7,588 nucleotides of DNA from positions 1 through 7,588 of the forward strand of contig CAYFUK010000049.1 of assembly GCA_964346325.1 (NCBI GenBank). Reading direction: 5' to 3'. The notes below the pieces were generated by a model that saw nothing but the letters and a program-made list of their open reading frames with translations, did not search any database and had not been told where the DNA came from. The first letter of the stretch is position 1; each line of letters starts with the position of its first letter. The DNA comes from JAUVDZ01 sp964346325 (GTDB lineage Bacteria > Patescibacteriota > Gracilibacteria > UBA1369 > PNNO01). Positions 4,547 to 7,588 of the stretch are shown here, piece by piece. Position numbers and translations under genes: made by a program.

Positions 4547-7408
4547 TTATTTCGAATGATATTTTTTTATAGCTTTGTTTGCTTTCTGGGCTTTGGAAGA
4601 GTCCGTCAGATATTCCGTAAGTGCATTGTTATAAGCGCTTAAAACAGTAGATTCAAATACAGCTGAACTGATATTTTTGTTTACAACAGGGCCAGCAATA
4701 ATAACTTCGTATAATGAGCGATTGAATTCCTTTATAGCACTTAAAGCATCGGCATCACCATAACATGCCTGAATTAATGTAGTGCCTAAATTTGCAGTAA
4801 CTTTGCTTTGAAGCAATTCTTTATTTTTAAATTTACTGATATTATGCTGAGCATCTATTATCGAAAATGTTCTTAGTCTGACTTTATCCACAATATCAAA
4901 TTTAAACTTAATAACGGGAAGTTTTCCCGATGACTGTTTTAATGCTTCTCTTCTTTCTTTATCCGTGAATTCATGACTTGCAAGATATCTTACCAATCCC
5001 GCTTTACTCATTCCGGTATTAATAAACTTTAAACTGTAATATTCCAAAATTTTATCAATCAGACTTTCCTGTGATTTTTTAAGTCCGAAATTATTCAAAA
5101 AGCTTTCATAGGCTCCTGAATAAGGTTTTTGAGCTTCGCCTATTTTAATGCGTCCGAATCTAATCTCTTTTTGTCCTTTTTTGGTTGTAGCCAGCGAGAT
5201 AAAATCAGATCTTGTTAAACGATCACCCGATTTCATCGGCTCGTTTTTAAGTTGTTCTATCATATCGCCTTCCGTCCATTCTTTGCTTGATCTTAAATTA
5301 TGCTCAACCGAACCCGGCAACGCCATTCTTAAAAACATTACATATTGCAAAGGTTTCTTTTTAGCGGTTGTAAATCTGTTACTTGTAAAATTATATGACT
5401 GCGGCGGAGCAATAAATGTGCCATGCACAGGTTGTACAAACTCGTGCAACCTATCTTTAATTGCCGCATATTTGGGGTCTTTTTTTAATTCTCTTAAAGC
5501 CTGTTCAAACGAATTTGTTACCGAAGCTATTTTAGCCTGTTCCGCTCCGCTAAAATTAGCTGCGTCAACATTTACTCGGGAACTTAAAAACATCATATTT
5601 GTTGATGTATTAGTCCATTTATGTATCGGTTTTCGCGGATTTTTTGAATATCTGTGTTCATAAAGCTTCATATAGTCATCAGTGTACCTGCCGAATTTGT
5701 CCTGATTTATAAAGTTCGATAAAGGTCTGTTGGAAGGCATTATATTGCCTGATACTCTTTTAAGATGATTATCTTTTATTTTTTCCGAAGGATACTTGCC
5801 GCTTTCAAAAGCCTGTTTGCGCCAGTCTGACGGATGGCCCGTAACAAGCCACCATTTTCTTGTCTGTTCTTTATCTTCTTTTTGCCATTTAGTTTCTATT
5901 TGACGGGCAAAAACAGTTTCAATCTTGCCGTCTTCAGTAAATTTAAATGCAAGTTCCTGATTCAGCAGAATCGAAGTAACAATCATCGCATAACTCGGTT
6001 CAACAAATTTTTTGCCTTTATCTTTGGCTTCCTGTTTAGCTTCGTCAATAGCTCTTAAAACATCGGCAGTACTGCTGTTTGAAGCTTTTAATTTTCTGTC
6101 CACAAGCCTGAATACGGTATACATATCATTTTTACTCATTTCATTTTCAGCAACACCGCCAATTGGCAGTTCTTTCATATTATCCGGAATGGGATGCTGA
6201 TCGTATCTTTGTTTCTGCTGCAAATAAAGCTTTCCCAAATAAGAGAATTTGTAATCTCCCATATACCCCAAAGAATTTGATATAAGCTCCGCTTCATGTT
6301 TATTTGCATTAAAAGATTCTTTTAGTAAATCTCTTTTGCCTGATCTGTCTTCAACATAACTGTTAAAATAATCGGAAGCTTTTTTACCGGTAAAAGCTTT
6401 TGTTGTTGTATTTATAGCAAGATAACCTATTCCTATCATTCCCGCTTTTTTAAAGATTTCTCTTATTTTTGCCGCTTCTTCATTATTAGTATTCAAAAAC
6501 CATGCAGCACCTATTAAAGTTGTTGCTATTGCCACAGCTCTTTCTTTACCATCCATACCTGCAAAATTTTCCCTTATTCCCTGTATTTTTTTTGTAATCC
6601 AGTGTTCAGCGCTTTTTGCGTATTCAACGGGTTTTGTGAATATTGTTTCTTTACTTTTTTCAACCATTTCTCTTGTTTTGATTCTTTTTTCAAGTGTTTT
6701 TCGATATGCCTGATATTCATCGTAGCCTTTTTTGATTTTGGCACGCAGAAGGGGAGTAACCGAGCTTTCTTTGATAATATTCGATCGTTTTATTTTTTCA
6801 TCAAATGTTGCTTCGGTTGCGCTGAAAATATCATTCAGATAATCATCAATAATTTGTTGTTGCAGTTTGGTTTTATTTGTATCTCTTTGATTTTTGATAT
6901 AATCGAACACTTTTTGTGCTCTTGCTTTAAAATTGGAGTCTTTAGCAATTTGTTGAGGAACAATATCCGGATTATTTAAATTTTTCTCATAATCGCTTTG
7001 CGATAGAGCCGCGAATAATCTTTCATATTTCGGAGGACCAACATTAAGCGCGGTCTGAATGCTTCCCGCCTTTCTCTCTAATTGTGTAAATAATAGTTTT
7101 TTTTGTTTATTGCCATTAGCGTCTAATTTGGCTTTTTCATAAGAATACTGCTTAACCGCAATATTTTGCAGATCTTTTTCCAATTCCTTAATATTCTCCA
7201 AAAACTTTTTAGCGTTTGAAGGTACTTTATCCGGATTTTTCCTCAATGGATCGATCAGATCTTTATATTTAGCATCCTTAAAATCTTCCACACTTTTAAT
7301 ATCAGGGTATGTTTCCCTGAAAGTTTGGGTAGATCTAACAATGTCTCTACTTTTTTCAATATCGCCTTTTTGTTTTGGTCTTTTTGTTGGAGAGCTGCTT
7401 CCTACCAT
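4547..7408 (-). CDS. Large lysine-rich orphan protein with a short hydrophobic hairpin
   Basis: 953 residues; I recognise no family. There is no signal peptide. Residues 1-290 are highly charged, Lys/Glu-rich and mostly helical in character. Two short apolar stretches follow, about 291-305 (AVAIATTLIGAAWFL) and 322-332 (AGMIGIGYLAI), separated by 16 charged residues. Lys/Arg lie on both outer sides, which would suit a hairpin dipping into the membrane or a buried helical pair. The rest (340-953) is mixed, with compositionally notable KWWLVTGHPSDW (518-529), QPVHGTFIAPPQSYNF (659-674) and a KAIKKYHSK end. No HEXXH, Walker A or nuclease motif was found. An in-frame TAA (7417-7415) three codons upstream fixes the start at 7408. 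A promoter-like sequence precedes it. The peptidase gene follows after 65 bases without a terminator, so the pair may be an operon. A structural or envelope-associated role is conceivable, but function is unknown. Confidence 0.85.
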   Translation of the reverse strand: MVGSSSPTKRPKQKGDIEKSRDIVRSTQTFRETYPDIKSVEDFKDAKYKDLIDPLRKNPDKVPSNAKKFLENIKELEKDLQNIAVKQYSYEKAKLDANGNKQKKLLFTQLERKAGSIQTALNVGPPKYERLFAALSQSDYEKNLNNPDIVPQQIAKDSNFKARAQKVFDYIKNQRDTNKTKLQQQIIDDYLNDIFSATEATFDEKIKRSNIIKESSVTPLLRAKIKKGYDEYQAYRKTLEKRIKTREMVEKSKETIFTKPVEYAKSAEHWITKKIQGIRENFAGMDGKERAVAIATTLIGAAWFLNTNNEEAAKIREIFKKAGMIGIGYLAINTTTKAFTGKKASDYFNSYVEDRSGKRDLLKESFNANKHEAELISNSLGYMGDYKFSYLGKLYLQQKQRYDQHPIPDNMKELPIGGVAENEMSKNDMYTVFRLVDRKLKASNSSTADVLRAIDEAKQEAKDKGKKFVEPSYAMIVTSILLNQELAFKFTEDGKIETVFARQIETKWQKEDKEQTRKWWLVTGHPSDWRKQAFESGKYPSEKIKDNHLKRVSGNIMPSNRPLSNFINQDKFGRYTDDYMKLYEHRYSKNPRKPIHKWTNTSTNMMFLSSRVNVDAANFSGAEQAKIASVTNSFEQALRELKKDPKYAAIKDRLHEFVQPVHGTFIAPPQSYNFTSNRFTTAKKKPLQYVMFLRMALPGSVEHNLRSSKEWTEGDMIEQLKNEPMKSGDRLTRSDFISLATTKKGQKEIRFGRIKIGEAQKPYSGAYESFLNNFGLKKSQESLIDKILEYYSLKFINTGMSKAGLVRYLASHEFTDKERREALKQSSGKLPVIKFKFDIVDKVRLRTFSIIDAQHNISKFKNKELLQSKVTANLGTTLIQACYGDADALSAIKEFNRSLYEVIIAGPVVNKNISSAVFESTVLSAYNNALTEYLTDSSKAQKANKAIKKYHSK

Positions 7409-7430
7409 AATTATTTATATTAATCTATAT

Positions 7431-7459
7431 ATTATACCTTAAAATAAGGATTTTTTGAA
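7431..7459 (-). promoter_or_regulatory. Promoter of the 953-residue protein gene
   Basis: A perfect TATAAT (7436-7431) lies 22 bases ahead of the ATG. TTCAAA (7459-7454, 4 of 6 to TTGACA) is placed 17 bases upstream of it. The spacer contains the inverted repeat CCTTA-AAA-TAAGG (7437-7449). Confidence 0.55.
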
Positions 7460-7475
7460 GGGCTAATCTGATATT

Positions 7476-7588
7476 TTAACCAAAAATATCTTCTTCAAGA
7501 TTTTGCATTGCTTTGTTTAGTATTGAAAAACATTCTTTTTCTTTATTTTTTCCAACATCCTTTAATCGTTTAACTCGTTGCGAAATAT
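7476..7588 (-). CDS. 3' end of an unidentified gene (partial)
   Basis: On the minus strand an open frame enters from the right edge and ends at TAA (7478-7476), giving 36 visible residues. They are a Lys-rich stretch (QRVKRLKDVGKNKEKE) followed by FSILNKAMQNLEEDIFG, which looks like an amphipathic C-terminal helix. The other two frames of this strand are closed by early stops, which supports it as coding. The next gene starts 67 bases further on behind its own promoter, with no clear terminator between. The family cannot be told from this piece. Confidence 0.6.
   Translation of the reverse strand, partial: ISQRVKRLKDVGKNKEKECFSILNKAMQNLEEDIFG

Noticed and set aside
5148..6979. Four plus-strand open frames opposite the 953-residue gene
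   Set aside because: They are Phe/Ser/Leu-rich mirror images of the Lys/Glu-rich coding strand, with no start signals or recognisable motifs.
1..7588. CRISPR array, insertion sequence or phage module
   Set aside because: No regularly spaced repeats, transposase motifs, terminal inverted repeats or phage genes were seen.

Overview
The window is AT-rich bacterial DNA with most genes on the minus strand. The organism cannot be named from the sequence alone. A secreted protein that joins a beta-helix, Cys-rich DUF4215 repeats and SLH-like modules, next to very lysine-rich orphan genes without Shine-Dalgarno sites, is reminiscent of Patescibacteria/CPR lineages such as Peregrinibacteria; this is inference. 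UGA is read as stop: it ends the lipoprotein exactly at its conserved WTI terminus. That argues against the UGA=Gly code of Gracilibacteria/Absconditabacteria.

Left part (1-2760): the 3' tail of a plus-strand gene converges on a minus-strand lipoprotein gene of a widespread but uncharacterised family. Upstream of that, behind a strong intrinsic terminator, lies a gene for a 618-residue exported surface protein with a signal peptide, a beta-helix, two DUF4215 repeats and SLH-like modules. Both products are expected at the cell envelope.

Middle part (2758-3590): a decayed flavodoxin-fold NAD(P)H oxidoreductase gene carries a frameshift and a large in-frame deletion. It runs head-on into an intact tRNA-His(GTG) gene with encoded G-1 and CCA and a good promoter. 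A 375-base stretch without protein genes follows. It holds two GC-rich palindromes sharing a CCCGGG core, an intrinsic terminator, and two overlapping, mutually exclusive hairpins at the end of the next gene.

Right part (3588-7588): a secreted zinc metallopeptidase matches the anthrax-lethal-factor/PPEP (ATLF-like, M34) active-site layout, including the catalytic Tyr seven residues before the Glu ligand. It lies 65 bases downstream of a 953-residue lysine-rich orphan protein with one short hydrophobic hairpin. Each has a promoter-like sequence containing a dyad: TTGACA-CTA-TGTCAA overlapping the -35 of the peptidase, and CCTTA-AAA-TAAGG in the spacer of the large gene. No terminator separates them, so they may also be co-transcribed. 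The tail of a further minus-strand gene enters at the right edge. The peptidase plus large-orphan pair is the best candidate for something undescribed, but a functional link is only inferred from adjacency.
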